A stretch of 64,000 nt of DNA from Myxosarcina sp. GA_180221_E-2-1-MAG-40_15 (GCA_020692205.1 JAIMKV010000009.1:1-64000), one strand, 5' to 3'. Positions 36,488 through 45,958 are shown, numbered from the stretch's first letter. Notes: a model not told the origin generated them from the letters alone. Made by a program: numbers and translations.

Positions 36488-36610
36488 AATATTCAGCGGG
36501 TTACGTTGGGTTAAAAATAAAAATTAAAAAAACTAAATTTCAACTAGCTGATCCTAAATCTAATTCTCATACCCACTTGATAATTAAGAGTACAAAAAAA
36601 CTTAAAATTC

Positions 36611-36634
36611 TTCTGACTCCTGACTTCTGACTTC
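36611..36634. repeat. ACTTCTG array 4
   Basis: Three units (one with ACTCCTG) in the spacer between the Ap4A phosphorylase gene and the small basic protein gene. No hairpin repeat follows it here. Confidence 0.7.
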
Positions 36635-36721
36635 AAAAAACGCCCCACTGAGAAGCTATTTTACTTCATCAGCAGAGCGGAACACAGATTGTCTGTAGAC
36701 AGATGATTGCTTCGAGCCTGC

Positions 36722-36913
36722 TTAGTTATTGTTGGCCGAAGAATGAGAAGAATTAGTGGAGTCATCCATTTCTGTTGACTCTTCTTTTTTCTCACTGTTG
36801 TTATAGTTTTTTCTGCCACGATTTCCATAACGGCTAGTTTGTTTACGGAATTTACGAGCGTTGATTTTATTACGAGCTGCTTTTTCTTTTTTCGCGTTAC
36901 GACGTTTAGCCAT
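36722..36913 (-). CDS. Small basic protein, 63 aa
   Basis: MAKRRNAKKEKAARNKINAR plus KFRKQTSRYGNRGR form a very basic N-terminal half, while the tail is acidic and rich in S and N. Such a charge split fits a nucleic-acid- or ribosome-associated protein. It is 100 bp after the RNA-binding protein gene on the same strand; in cyanobacteria RRM genes are often followed by small basic ribosomal genes such as rpsU, but this is not S21. Function unknown. Confidence 0.6.
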   Translation of the reverse strand: MAKRRNAKKEKAARNKINARKFRKQTSRYGNRGRKNYNNSEKKEESTEMDDSTNSSHSSANNN

Positions 36914-37014
36914 TTAGGTATGATTCCTCATTACACAGTAAAACGCTCCTGGGAGTTTCTAGTATCATAATCTAGTTGCTATCCAGAAGCGCAATTTCGA
37001 TTTAACTTGAGAGT

Positions 37015-37311
37015 TTAGAAACGCTCTCGACGACCTCCGCCATCGCCAAAGGAATTTGAATTTCTAGTTTCGCGGGGTCTTGCTTTATTTACTTTGATCT
37101 CGCGGCCCATCCATTCTGCTCCATCTAGAGTTTCAATGGCTTTATCTTCTTCGGCTTCAGTTTCCATCTCTACGAAACCAAAACCACGTTTACGACCCGT
37201 TTCGCGGTCTGTAGGAAGGTGAACTCGCTTTACTTTGCCGTATTCTGAAAATACTTCGCTTAGATCTTCTTGGCTAACCTCATAGTTGAGATTACCTACA
37301 TAAATTGACAT
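37015..37311 (-). CDS. RRM-type RNA-binding protein
   Basis: 98 residues from ATG 37311 (an upstream in-frame ATG at 37365 would add an unrelated 18-residue lead). One RNA-recognition motif with RNP2 IYVGNL (3-8) and RNP1 RGFGFVEM, followed by a glycine/arginine tail (SFGDGGGRRERF). This is the cyanobacterial Rbp class, some of which are cold-inducible. AGGAG lies 11 nt before the start. The 220-bp leader is AT-rich and could form a long 5' untranslated region as described for rbp genes. Confidence 0.9.
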   Translation of the reverse strand: MSIYVGNLNYEVSQEDLSEVFSEYGKVKRVHLPTDRETGRKRGFGFVEMETEAEEDKAIETLDGAEWMGREIKVNKARPRETRNSNSFGDGGGRRERF

Positions 37312-37531
37312 GAACTGAATGTCTCCTGAATGCAAATTAGATGTAGAGAGTTTAAATTTCGTCAAAGAACCAAATCAATACTTACGGAAAAACGTATCAA
37401 TACTGAATACAAACTGGATTGCCGATCTTTACCTCAATATGAATCCTAACACTTTATGCTATAAAAAAGAATGTCTTAGCAAATGCAATAATTTTTCACA
37501 TAAGAGCATCGAGGAATGCTTGACAAAATGG

Positions 37532-38062
37532 TCAATTTTTGGGCTTCCAGTTCTGATTCGCAATTATCTGCCGAAGACAAGAATCAAGAATACTTGAAGG
37601 TGCAGAGGTAACTATCGTAGATGGATAAACCTGATTGCCCCAAACTGGATGGATCAGCAATGAACATTGTCGATGGCTGCTCACGGGATAGTTTAATATA
37701 GCTTTGACCACCGCATTATCATCGAAAGTTATTCCTGGAGGAGCAAAGAGAGGATAGCCAGTCCGAGGATCAAAAAGATCGCTTTGATATCCTTGCTTCT
37801 GTAGTGCCAAAACTAAACTACTGCCAAAACGGATAAATTTTATTCTGAGGCGATCTTTTTCTTGGGCCACTTTTTGACTAGATTCTTGGAGCGAAATTGA
37901 TGAGTGTTGCAAAATCAGAATTAGATAACTAATTGCAACATTCCAGTCTGGTAAGAGTTGCTGCCGTTGGTTCAAAACGAATTGGTGTGGTGGAGCAATG
38001 CAAATTTGCACTTCTTGTGCTGATTGTTTCGTGTAAGTTTTAAGCGTTGGTAGCGATCGCAT
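37532..38062 (-). CDS. MMADHC-like (cobalamin trafficking D-type) family protein
   Basis: 176 residues. VQICIAPPHQFVLNQRQQLLPDW near the start and YQSDLFDPRTGYPLFAPPG at mid-protein match a cyanobacterial family annotated as methylmalonic aciduria and homocystinuria type D. The role in bacteria is not established; the human homologue directs cobalamin delivery. It lies 35 bp after the trpD2-like gene on the same strand, so the two are likely co-transcribed. Confidence 0.65.
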   Translation of the reverse strand: MRSLPTLKTYTKQSAQEVQICIAPPHQFVLNQRQQLLPDWNVAISYLILILQHSSISLQESSQKVAQEKDRLRIKFIRFGSSLVLALQKQGYQSDLFDPRTGYPLFAPPGITFDDNAVVKAILNYPVSSHRQCSLLIHPVWGNQVYPSTIVTSAPSSILDSCLRQIIANQNWKPKN

Positions 38063-38097
38063 AGCTTATTTCCAAGTTGACCATAGACGGCTCAAGT

Positions 38098-39171
38098 TTA
38101 TGTGACTTCTAGCTCTTGAACTAAAGTTTGTAATTGAGTTAGTTTAGCGGCGACTTGTCCTCTAGTCAAAATTGCTTCGGCTAAAGTAAAGCCCGATTCT
38201 AGAGTTGTTGCCAAACCAAAACGCCAAAGATAGAAACCACCGTTTAAAATAGCAGCGGGAAACAGTTGGCTGTTGTCGCCTCGAATAACTTCTTGCATTA
38301 GTGCGATCGCTCTTGCATTTGATTGCCAAGGAAGATCAACGCCATTTAAACCATAGTCGGCAGGGTTGAGCAAAAGACGCTCAAAATTTGCTGGTGATCG
38401 CGGAACGCTTGACTTACTTAAAGCGATAATTCCTGTGCGGCTGCGGGAAAGATCACAACTACCTTCCAAGCCTTTAACTAAAGTAAAGTTTTTTAAGGCA
38501 CGAATTTGCAAAGTTGAGCGAAAACGCTCCTCTGTTGGCGGATGAACAAACCCCGCTACTAAATGAGCCTCTCCTCTTATAGGACACCAAATTAACTCGG
38601 CGGTAGCAAAAGGAGGACGTTTGCCAATTTGTTCGCGGAAGGTAACAAAATTATTCGCAGCAGGAAAATGCTGAGGTAAATAAATAAAGCCAATATGGCT
38701 CTGGTTATAGATGCTTTGAGCTTGAGTCAAATTAAACTTAGCAAAGTTCACCCCCAACTGCTGCCAAATTTCTATTAAGGGAATACCATATTTGGTAGGC
38801 ATACAGTCGCCACCATGCAGTACTACAGGTATCTCTGCACTAGCTAAAATTAGAGCGGTAATAATTGTGACTGGTACAGTGCGCGATCGCCCGTCATAGG
38901 GATTTCCTAACACTACTGGCTGATGGTTGTGGTGCGAACAAGCTTCAAGTTTACTACCTAATAAATCGAATGCATCCAAGATTCCCGCTAACTCTTCTGG
39001 AGTAGGGCGTTTGATGCGATGCGCGATGGCAAATGCGCCAATTTGAGCAGGAGTAGCTTCCTGTAGCAACATCATCGTCGTCGCAGTTGCCGCTTCGGAT
39101 CGGGTTAAACTTTTGCTGGTGTGAGTCCCGCTACCAACTTTTTTGAGTAATTCTCGAAACTCTTCGCTCAT
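38098..39171 (-). CDS. Anthranilate phosphoribosyltransferase-like protein (TrpD2 type)
   Basis: 357 residues. The fold matches nucleoside-phosphorylase-like transferases: an N-terminal helical part (LTRSEAATATTMMLLQEATP), ALILASAEIPVVLHGGDCMP and KYGIPLIEIW. The glycine-rich PRPP loop of true TrpD (GTGGD) is replaced by GNPYDGR. That fits the TrpD2/YbiB type, which binds nucleic acid rather than anthranilate. It is flanked by a LysR regulator upstream and the MMADHC-like gene downstream. Confidence 0.72.
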   Translation of the reverse strand: MSEEFRELLKKVGSGTHTSKSLTRSEAATATTMMLLQEATPAQIGAFAIAHRIKRPTPEELAGILDAFDLLGSKLEACSHHNHQPVVLGNPYDGRSRTVPVTIITALILASAEIPVVLHGGDCMPTKYGIPLIEIWQQLGVNFAKFNLTQAQSIYNQSHIGFIYLPQHFPAANNFVTFREQIGKRPPFATAELIWCPIRGEAHLVAGFVHPPTEERFRSTLQIRALKNFTLVKGLEGSCDLSRSRTGIIALSKSSVPRSPANFERLLLNPADYGLNGVDLPWQSNARAIALMQEVIRGDNSQLFPAAILNGGFYLWRFGLATTLESGFTLAEAILTRGQVAAKLTQLQTLVQELEVT

Positions 39172-39216
39172 GATCTATAAATTAGTTTTCAGGTTTGAAA
39201 GAGGTCAACCTTGGTT

Positions 39217-39238
39217 TTTAGCTTTTAGCTTTTAGCTG
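39217..39238. repeat. TTTTAGC tandem repeat
   Basis: Three units TTTTAGC in the spacer before the trpD2-like gene; same family as the TTAGCT arrays elsewhere in the window. Confidence 0.65.
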
Positions 39239-39298
39239 TTTGATTATAGTGACTCTTATACGGGAAAGGTTTTTAATTTGTACCAGTAGACTAATCTA

Positions 39299-40267
39299 CT
39301 ATTGGCTGACTAACTGTGAAGTTAATCTTTCTGAAGTTTTGCCCATATCTTTGACCAACTGGTAAAAATGAGCGATGGGAGGAATCATTAAGCGATCGCG
39401 AGTTGTGACCATAACTACTTGGCGGGTGAGAACACTGTTCAGTTCTTCCTGCTGATTAATTCCTAAGGTTCGATTTACTTGAGAAATCGGACGGATGGCT
39501 AAAGTAGGATCATTGTACGAATCAATCAGGGCTTTGTGGGGTAAAAGAGCCACCATTTCTCCTTGTCGAATTACGCCGCGAAAAGCATCCAGCGTGTTTA
39601 ATTCCATTGCCGTCTTAATTTGCACATTTTGATTGTCGAACCAATCTTGTACTAGCCTTTGCATCCCATAGCCATCTTTAAACACCACTTGAGGATACTT
39701 GACCAACTCTAGAGGCGGGACTTGGTCGAGTTTACTTAAAGGATGATTAGCCGCCATTAAAACATCAACCTGTTCTTCATATAAAACGGCTAATTCTATT
39801 TCTGCTGACGCGGTTAAAAAGCGATTGTTCATGACGATCGCCACATCAATTAGACCATCTCGTAAAACTTTGAGAGCGCGATCGCTACCTAATGCCGTCA
39901 CTCTTAACTGGACTTGAGGATAATCTAAACAAAACTGTTGCAAAATTGGCGGTAAATAGTGGGCGCAAACTGAATGTATCGCCGCGATGCAAAGCTCTGG
40001 TTGTTTGCCGGCAATTAAATCGCTACATTCTTGACTAGCTTTAGACCATTCTTGGCAAATTTTTTGAGCGCGGGGCAAAAGCTTTTCTCCACCTAGAGTT
40101 AGCTTGGCTTGGGCGCTACGGTGAAACAGCGGTAATCCTAGGTCTTGCTCTAAAGACTGAATCTGACGGCTGATTGTTGACTGAGTTACGCCACATTTTT
40201 TTGCTGCTTGTCCAAAATTCCCCGTTTCTGTAATTGCTATAAAGGCCTGCAATTGCTCAATTCGCAT
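39299..40267 (-). CDS. LysR-family regulator, NtcB-like
   Basis: 322 residues. N-terminal HTH (AAKKCGVTQSTISRQIQSLE) and a periplasmic-binding-like effector domain. Segments such as AAIHSVCAHYLPPILQQF, VTALGSDRALKVLRDGLID and VVFKDGYGMQRLVQDWF resemble the cyanobacterial NtcB group, activators of nitrate-assimilation genes. That assignment is from memory of the family, so it is moderate. No nitrate genes lie in the window. GTAA-N4-TTAC (40281-40292) lies 14 bp upstream of the ATG and could be an autoregulatory half-palindrome; it does not fit the NtcA consensus GTA-N8-TAC. Confidence 0.72.
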   Translation of the reverse strand: MRIEQLQAFIAITETGNFGQAAKKCGVTQSTISRQIQSLEQDLGLPLFHRSAQAKLTLGGEKLLPRAQKICQEWSKASQECSDLIAGKQPELCIAAIHSVCAHYLPPILQQFCLDYPQVQLRVTALGSDRALKVLRDGLIDVAIVMNNRFLTASAEIELAVLYEEQVDVLMAANHPLSKLDQVPPLELVKYPQVVFKDGYGMQRLVQDWFDNQNVQIKTAMELNTLDAFRGVIRQGEMVALLPHKALIDSYNDPTLAIRPISQVNRTLGINQQEELNSVLTRQVVMVTTRDRLMIPPIAHFYQLVKDMGKTSERLTSQLVSQ

Positions 40268-40572
40268 ACTTTCTCTAAGCGTAAGCAGTTACACATTGTC
40301 TCCAACTTACTATTTGTTGAACATAGCTGATTATATGAGGCAAAATTGGTATAAAACGCGACATTAATTTAGACCAAACTGTATATAAAACTTTCCAGCC
40401 GATGATCTTGACTAGAATCTTTAGTTACGTAGTGTTTTGTTAATTCATTAGAGACAGGTTAGTTCTTGGTCAAAAGCTCTTAGCCATTAGCTCTTAGCTC
40501 TTAGCTTTGATTAGTGGACTGACCTAGACCCATCAATTAAAAATTGACAGACCAGTAGGTATAGTGAAGAAA
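40268..40572. other. 305-bp spacer with TTAGCT array
   Basis: Contains the GTAAGCAGTTAC palindrome near the LysR start and, at 40471-40508, five degenerate units of (T/C)TTAGC. No open frame and no terminator with a T-run were found. Confidence 0.55.
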
Positions 40573-41568
40573 TTATTGGGGACGCGGAAATGTTGGTAAA
40601 TCCACGGCTGCTAAAGATTGTGGCTTTTTATGTTGAGTAGAGTTAGGCGCTTTTGGTTGCTCGGCTTTTACTTGAGCAGTTGATGCTGACCAAGTAGCTA
40701 TTTCTGCTGCTGTTTGGATAGTTTCGGCTGTTTTGGCTTGGGTTTGTTTAGCTGGTATGGTTTGAGATTTGGTTTTGGGCAAGGCAATTTTTGGCTCTGG
40801 CATCATCGAAGTCGACCAAGGTTGGATATATCGATTGTGAGGATAATTTTGGTGACGACTAATAGCTTTTCCTTGGCGAGATGCTTGAGCTTTTTCTTGG
40901 TAACGTTTTAATTCAGCGTCACGCTGTATGGCATAACGCTGTTGTTGACTTAGTTGAATTTGTAATTCTTGACTTTCTTGTTCTTTGGCAACTAATTCAA
41001 AAGCCTTATGATTGTATTTTTCCTGTAGTAAGGTACATTCTCGTTCTAGCTGAGCTGTTTGTTTTTGAGCTAATTCATGTTGCTCAGATAGTTGCTTAAT
41101 TATTGTTTCTTGACCGTCAATTTGCTGTTGAGAACTGTTTAATTGTTGAGAAAGCAGCGCAATTTGTTCTTGATAATTTTCAATTTCTTCTGCTTGGTGG
41201 GCTAGCAGCAGGTCGCTGCTTTGGGACTTTTCAATATACTTATTAAACTTATTGTCGATCTCAGCCAGTTCTTGTTCAAGACGAAATACTTTTTTGAGCA
41301 GCTTGCGATTATATTCGCGCAGTTTATGAGCAACTCTTTGCCAGTTCATTTTTTGAGCTGAATCTTCGGTATTGACTGTACTAAGATTGTTTTCTGTTTG
41401 AGCTGCCGCTGAATCGGAAATTTGCTCGGATAATAACTGGTTGTCTTTTGCCTCAGATTCGCTAACGTTTTTGACTAATTCTTGCTGCTGTTTGATGCGA
41501 TCACTCTGATTAGCCGAAATAGATTCGGAATCAAAAGAATTATTAGCATTGTTGTTGGCTTCGCTCAT
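40573..41568 (-). CDS. Coiled-coil hypothetical protein
   Basis: 331 residues. The first 70 are disordered and acidic. Residues about 75-230 form a long coiled coil (KLREYNRKLLKKVFRLEQEL and following heptads rich in Q, E and L). The C-terminal 100 are low complexity (A, K, Q, T) and end in a conserved-looking VDLPTFPRPQ. A structural or scaffold role is possible. No membrane segment. Preceded on the strand by csaB, 221 bp away. Confidence 0.65.
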   Translation of the reverse strand: MSEANNNANNSFDSESISANQSDRIKQQQELVKNVSESEAKDNQLLSEQISDSAAAQTENNLSTVNTEDSAQKMNWQRVAHKLREYNRKLLKKVFRLEQELAEIDNKFNKYIEKSQSSDLLLAHQAEEIENYQEQIALLSQQLNSSQQQIDGQETIIKQLSEQHELAQKQTAQLERECTLLQEKYNHKAFELVAKEQESQELQIQLSQQQRYAIQRDAELKRYQEKAQASRQGKAISRHQNYPHNRYIQPWSTSMMPEPKIALPKTKSQTIPAKQTQAKTAETIQTAAEIATWSASTAQVKAEQPKAPNSTQHKKPQSLAAVDLPTFPRPQ

Positions 41569-41789
41569 AATATTTGTATTTTTAGTTATTCAGAATACAG
41601 CGATGACAAAATCCAAAGCAATCCGTAATTACCCTTAATGGGTATGTAATAATTGATCTTGTTGTCAATGATTACGATGCTGCTTTTGCATTTAGTATAA
41701 ATATAAATTGAGGTAATAATTTTATCTTTTTACTTGGCTTTAGATTTGGCTAGATATAGCTTATACGTTGCCTCAAAAAATGCCAAGGT

Positions 41790-42845
41790 TTATTGAGTAT
41801 CAATCATTACTTTTTTTAATAGTTGTTGATGAATTAAAGCTCGATCTATCAATGACTGAATTGAAATTTGCTGGCTTGCTTGCCCCTGGGAATAGTGTTC
41901 TAGCCAAGCACTGCTAATGATTTGCGGAGCTTGGGGGAGATTGGCTAATTCATATCCAGGTAGGTTAAGTTCAGACATTAGCTGAGTAACTTTGGGATCG
42001 TAACTTAAAGCAAAACAGCTACATTCTGCTGCTGCTGCCATAATTAAGCTATGCAAACGCATGCCGATCGCCATTTTGACATTCTTAAATAATCCTTTTA
42101 ATTGTTTGGGATTAGTAATTGACATGATCTTAAAGTCTTGTTCTAGCTGAAGCGCGATTTGTGCAGCGATCGCATTATCTTGAGCAGGTTGAAACGGGAT
42201 CAGTAAGATAAAGCTATTGCTTTGTGCTTGAAAGTCTTGAACAGCTTGAACTAGAGTCTTTAAACGAGCTGCGGTAAGTAAAGGATGCGATCGCAAAATT
42301 ACTGCTACGATTGGCTTGTCGGTATCTGGCAATTCTGGCGGGGTTTCACTCTCTAATGCCCAGACAGGATCAGGAGCGATTACCGATTCTATTTGCCAAC
42401 TAGTCAATAGTTCAGCAGAGGCGGTATCTCTAACGCTCACCGCATCGCAGCCTAGCAATACCTGTTTAGTCAACCAACGAGTAATGGACTTGTTTAACGG
42501 GCCAATTCCTTGAGCCCAGGCGATCGTTTTTAAGCCTCTTTGTTGTGCCAAAGCCATCAAGCCAGCGTAGTAAAGGGGACTAGCCAAACTGGTAGAATCC
42601 TGCATTAAACTACCACCCCCCCAAATGAAAAAGTCAGACTGTTGCAACGCCCTCAGAATAGCAAAGCTGGATTTACGATGACAACTAGCAACTCCATATT
42701 GTTTTTTCGTCGTTTGCGGATCGCCAGATAAAACGATTGGGACAACAGATTCGGGCAGCATTTGCAGTAGGGAGAGTAGTAACGCTTCGTCTCCTGCATT
42801 ACCCATGCCGTAATATCCACACAATAATGCTTTAGTAGGACTCAT
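41790..42845 (-). CDS. csaB: Polysaccharide pyruvyl transferase, CsaB type
   Basis: 351 residues. The start ALLCGYYGMGNAGDEALLLS is the family's glycine-rich signature, with FFIWGGGSLMQDSTSLASPL, DAVSVRDTASAELL and IGMRLHSLIMAAAAE later. CsaB adds ketal-linked pyruvate to cell-wall polysaccharide, allowing S-layer-homology proteins to bind. Many cyanobacteria have both. The S-layer partner is not in this window. Confidence 0.88.
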   Translation of the reverse strand: MSPTKALLCGYYGMGNAGDEALLLSLLQMLPESVVPIVLSGDPQTTKKQYGVASCHRKSSFAILRALQQSDFFIWGGGSLMQDSTSLASPLYYAGLMALAQQRGLKTIAWAQGIGPLNKSITRWLTKQVLLGCDAVSVRDTASAELLTSWQIESVIAPDPVWALESETPPELPDTDKPIVAVILRSHPLLTAARLKTLVQAVQDFQAQSNSFILLIPFQPAQDNAIAAQIALQLEQDFKIMSITNPKQLKGLFKNVKMAIGMRLHSLIMAAAAECSCFALSYDPKVTQLMSELNLPGYELANLPQAPQIISSAWLEHYSQGQASQQISIQSLIDRALIHQQLLKKVMIDTQ

Positions 42846-43056
42846 TATTATTAGCTAATGTTACTTTTAGGTATAGATAATTTTGGCATAGCTAATTTTA
42901 TTATGTTGAGCTGAAAATCTTATTTTTTTGTCTATTAGCTCTTAACCTTTTGAGCAAAACAATTTTAGATTTTTACTAATTATTTCGATTCGGCTACTGT
43001 AAAACTTTTTATTGCTTACTTATTATCTCGATTCCACTCAACAGAACTTTTATCCG

Positions 43057-44772
43057 ATGAATAAACTTATTGTCGATCAGGCATTGGTTCAATATCAGTC
43101 GAGCTTAGACAACTTATTAAGCCAGCTACAAGCATTTGCTACAGAAATTAATAATCGGCAGCTTCAGGTAACTATACGTAATTTACGGACAAATATTAAT
43201 GAGCCATTTCTGTTTGTCGTAGTAGGAGAAGTTAAAGCAGGTAAAAGTAGCTTTGTTAATGCTTTGTTGCAGGCGGATATTTGTAAAACCGCAGCCGATC
43301 CCTGCACTGATGTTATCCAACAAATTATTTATAGCCCAGAAATATTTGAACAACCCGTTAGTCAATATTTGCGTAAGATTGGTTTGCCCAACGAGATCTT
43401 GAAAACTCTCTCTGTAGTCGATACTCCTGGAACAAATACCATAGTCGAAAATCATCAGGAGATTACTAAAGAGTTTATTCCCAATAGCGATTTGATCTTT
43501 TTTGTTTTCTTTGCCAAAAATCCGTATACCCGTAGTGCTTGGGAATTATTGGATTACGTTAATAGTGAGTGGCGCAAGAAAGTCGTATTTGTGCTGCAAC
43601 AGGCGGATCTAGCTAAACCAGAAGAACTAGCTAAAAACCAGGAAAAGCTAGCAGAATTGGCGGCGCAAAAGGGTATTGAAACTCCCGTAGTGTTTGCTAC
43701 CTCCGTGGAGTGGGAGGTAAATGGCGAACAGAATCTAAGTGGCTTTAGAGAAGTAAGAAACTATATTCAGCAAACTCTCAAGGATGGCGGTACTAAAAAA
43801 TTAAAGCTTCAGGGTGTCGCCAAAACTAGTGAACAAATTATTGATTTACTCAGAAAAGATTTATTTTCTGTCCAACAGCAGTTAATCAAAGATCGCACAA
43901 TAGTGAGTAAAATTAAGACTAAGCTGCTACAAAATAAGCGACAGTCAGGCTTTGAACTAGAATCTCTGATCAATCGATTGCTAGCTAAATACGACACAAT
44001 TACCGCCAGGGTAAAATCAGACTTTCGCGAAGAATTGTCTCTATTTACCTTAGTTAAAGGTTCGTTTGCGGTACTGTTTCGCACTAAAAAATCTGCCCCC
44101 ACCTGGATGGATGAATTAAAACAAAGCTGTGAGAATGAGTTAAAAGCTTCTTTGGGTGAGATATCTCAGGATGGTATTAAGCATTTTGTCGGTGGCATTA
44201 GGGGCTTATTACAAAGCTTGGTAGAGGATCTGCATGAGATTAAAGTCAATCAAATTAAGACTAATGCGATCGCCATCAACACCATTGAAAGTCGTCAGGA
44301 AATAGTCGAAGAAGTACAGCAAAAAGTGGCAACTTTGCTAGACGATAAAACTTTCCTTCATTCCATTGAGTCAGTAAATGCCAGCGTTGCCCCTCGGTTT
44401 CTTGGTGGTGGTGCAGCTACAGTTGCTGGTACTGCGATCGCTGCCCTGACTGAAATTGTCTTGTTAGATATTATCGGCACTGCCTTTGCCGGAGTTGGCT
44501 TGTTGTTTGCTGGGGGAACATTAGTGCTAAAAAAACGCAAAATTATTAATCAGTTTGAGGCGAAACTAGACCAAGAAAAAGCCCGTTTTGAACGAGAACT
44601 ATCGGCTAAGTTGAATTCTAAATTAGATATTATCTATGAAGAAATTGAGCGTAATTTTGTCAATATTTACGATTACGTTGAAGCCGAAGAACAAAAGGTT
44701 TTACCTTTAGTAAATCGGTTTGAACAAATAGAACAAGAAGCGAAACAATTGACAATGGGTAGCCAAGACTAG
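43057..44772 (+). CDS. Dynamin-like GTPase
   Basis: 571 residues from ATG 43057 (a TTG at 43012 would add 15). G1 GEVKAGKSSFVNALL (57-71), switch/G3 VVDTPGTN, and a possible G4 LQQADLAKP make the GTPase domain. A helical stalk follows, and near the end a glycine/alanine-rich hydrophobic hairpin (TVAGTAIAALTEIVLLDIIG and AFAGVGLLFAGGTLVL) is the membrane paddle of bacterial dynamin-like proteins. It would remodel or repair membranes. BDLP of Nostoc is longer (693). Single gene with no partner dynamin next to it. Confidence 0.85.
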   Translation: MNKLIVDQALVQYQSSLDNLLSQLQAFATEINNRQLQVTIRNLRTNINEPFLFVVVGEVKAGKSSFVNALLQADICKTAADPCTDVIQQIIYSPEIFEQPVSQYLRKIGLPNEILKTLSVVDTPGTNTIVENHQEITKEFIPNSDLIFFVFFAKNPYTRSAWELLDYVNSEWRKKVVFVLQQADLAKPEELAKNQEKLAELAAQKGIETPVVFATSVEWEVNGEQNLSGFREVRNYIQQTLKDGGTKKLKLQGVAKTSEQIIDLLRKDLFSVQQQLIKDRTIVSKIKTKLLQNKRQSGFELESLINRLLAKYDTITARVKSDFREELSLFTLVKGSFAVLFRTKKSAPTWMDELKQSCENELKASLGEISQDGIKHFVGGIRGLLQSLVEDLHEIKVNQIKTNAIAINTIESRQEIVEEVQQKVATLLDDKTFLHSIESVNASVAPRFLGGGAATVAGTAIAALTEIVLLDIIGTAFAGVGLLFAGGTLVLKKRKIINQFEAKLDQEKARFERELSAKLNSKLDIIYEEIERNFVNIYDYVEAEEQKVLPLVNRFEQIEQEAKQLTMGSQD

Positions 44773-44984
44773 TAGAAAGGATTAAATTCAGAACATTTTG
44801 AAGCGCAGCGTCGGCATAACAATATTAGAAATTGTTGACCCAAAGTTTTTGTTCTGTCGCTGATGAAGGCTGGATGCTTCGATTCCACTAAAACATCAAA
44901 TAATAATAATGAAGTCAAAGTAAACGTATTACATTTACTTTGCAAGCAAGATATAATAAGGAAAGTTAAAGCTGATAAACTGCC

Positions 44985-45404
44985 ATGCAACAAATAGAAC
45001 TGGAGTATGATCGCTGGCTAGAGGAACAGATCGAAATACTACGTCAGAGAAGGTTCGAGCATCTAGACGTAGAAAACTTGATTGAGGAATTAGAAGCGTT
45101 GGGGAGAGCAGAAAAGTCATCGGTTAAAAGTCTGGTCTATCAAATCATTCTGCACCTGTTGTTGATTGACTATTGGAAGGAAGAATCTGAGTATAGTAGA
45201 AATCATTGGTTAGCCGAAGTAAATGCTTTTCAACTACAGCTTGAAGATAAATTAACCACCAATCTAACTAAACTTGCAGAAGATAATTTGCCCAGGCTGT
45301 ACGCTCAAGCCAAAAAAAATGCTGTTCGTAAAAGCCGATTGTCGTGCTGTCGTTTCCCCGATTGCTGTCCTTACACTTTGGAGGATATTAAAAGCCGTGG
45401 GTAG
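44985..45404 (+). CDS. DUF29 family protein
   Basis: 139 residues, typical DUF29: ELEYDRWLEEQIEILRQRRF, HLDVENLIEELEALGRAEKS, a hydrophobic ILHLLLIDYW, and the C-terminal RFPDCCPYTLEDI. The family is common in cyanobacteria, often near transposons, and its role is unknown. The stop (45402-45404) overlaps the start of the next small gene by 8 bp. Confidence 0.85.
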   Translation: MQQIELEYDRWLEEQIEILRQRRFEHLDVENLIEELEALGRAEKSSVKSLVYQIILHLLLIDYWKEESEYSRNHWLAEVNAFQLQLEDKLTTNLTKLAEDNLPRLYAQAKKNAVRKSRLSCCRFPDCCPYTLEDIKSRG

Positions 45405-45606
45405 ACCGAAACTAGAGCGTACTGTGCTACAAGCCAGGGTTAACCCCGATACTCCTGAAAAGCTCAAGCAAATGGCTTTACACCTGGGTTATCAATGGGG
45501 GGCAGATGGCAATACAGGAGCGTTACTAGATGCGATCGCTTTGATGCCGATCGAGAGATTAAAGGAGTTACTAACAGATATTAGGTTACCAAAAGATGCT
45601 TACTGA
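45397..45606 (+). CDS. Small conserved protein overlapping the DUF29 gene
   Basis: 69 residues starting at GTG 45397 (VGRPKLERTVLQARVNPDTP), inside the last codons of the DUF29 gene. The pattern PDTPEKLKQMALHLGYQWGA resembles the short ribbon-helix-like or regulatory proteins that accompany small cyanobacterial operons. It ends ERLKELLTDIRLPKDAY. An in-frame upstream start at 45274 exists but lies within DUF29 coding sequence in another frame. Translational coupling suggests a two-gene unit; a toxin-antitoxin role is only a guess. Confidence 0.6.
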   Translation: MGRPKLERTVLQARVNPDTPEKLKQMALHLGYQWGADGNTGALLDAIALMPIERLKELLTDIRLPKDAY

Positions 45607-45958
45607 GCGAGCTTGTCACTAACATAACGATTGAGACTTATATTTTGCATTGACCAAATTACTCTATAACTATAATGTTCATGGTCAATCATTGCTTATT
45701 TCCTCCATTTTTATAATTGCAGCAAAAACCTGCCTTACTTGGTAGGGTTTTGCTTCTCCTTTTTTGTCTTGAATATTGCTTTCAACACTTTTACCATAGA
45801 GGAATGGATAGCTTTTTTCCTAATTTATAAAAATTGTCCGAACCATTGGGCTATTAACCTACAATCAAAATAATTTAATAGCTTTCAATTTATGGTATTG
45901 TTCTTTTTGTCAATACAAATTGGCTTTAATAGTAAGATATATCTTGTTAGTTATCTAA
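45607..45958. other. 352-bp spacer between DUF29 unit and egtD
   Basis: Contains a terminator-like hairpin (next entry) serving the plus-strand pair, and otherwise AT-rich sequence without any supported open frame. The remainder lies before the convergent end of egtD. Confidence 0.5.
45724..45765 (+). terminator. Rho-independent-like terminator after the DUF29 pair
   Basis: Stem AAAACCTGCC ... GGTAGGGTTTT (45725-45751, one bulge, loop about 6 nt), then a pyrimidine-rich stretch ending in T6 (45760-45765). The T-run is 8 nt from the stem, so efficiency is uncertain. Confidence 0.5.

Noticed and set aside
40281-40292. NtcA site at GTAAGCAGTTAC
   Set aside because: The spacing is GTA-N6-TAC rather than the required GTA-N8-TAC.
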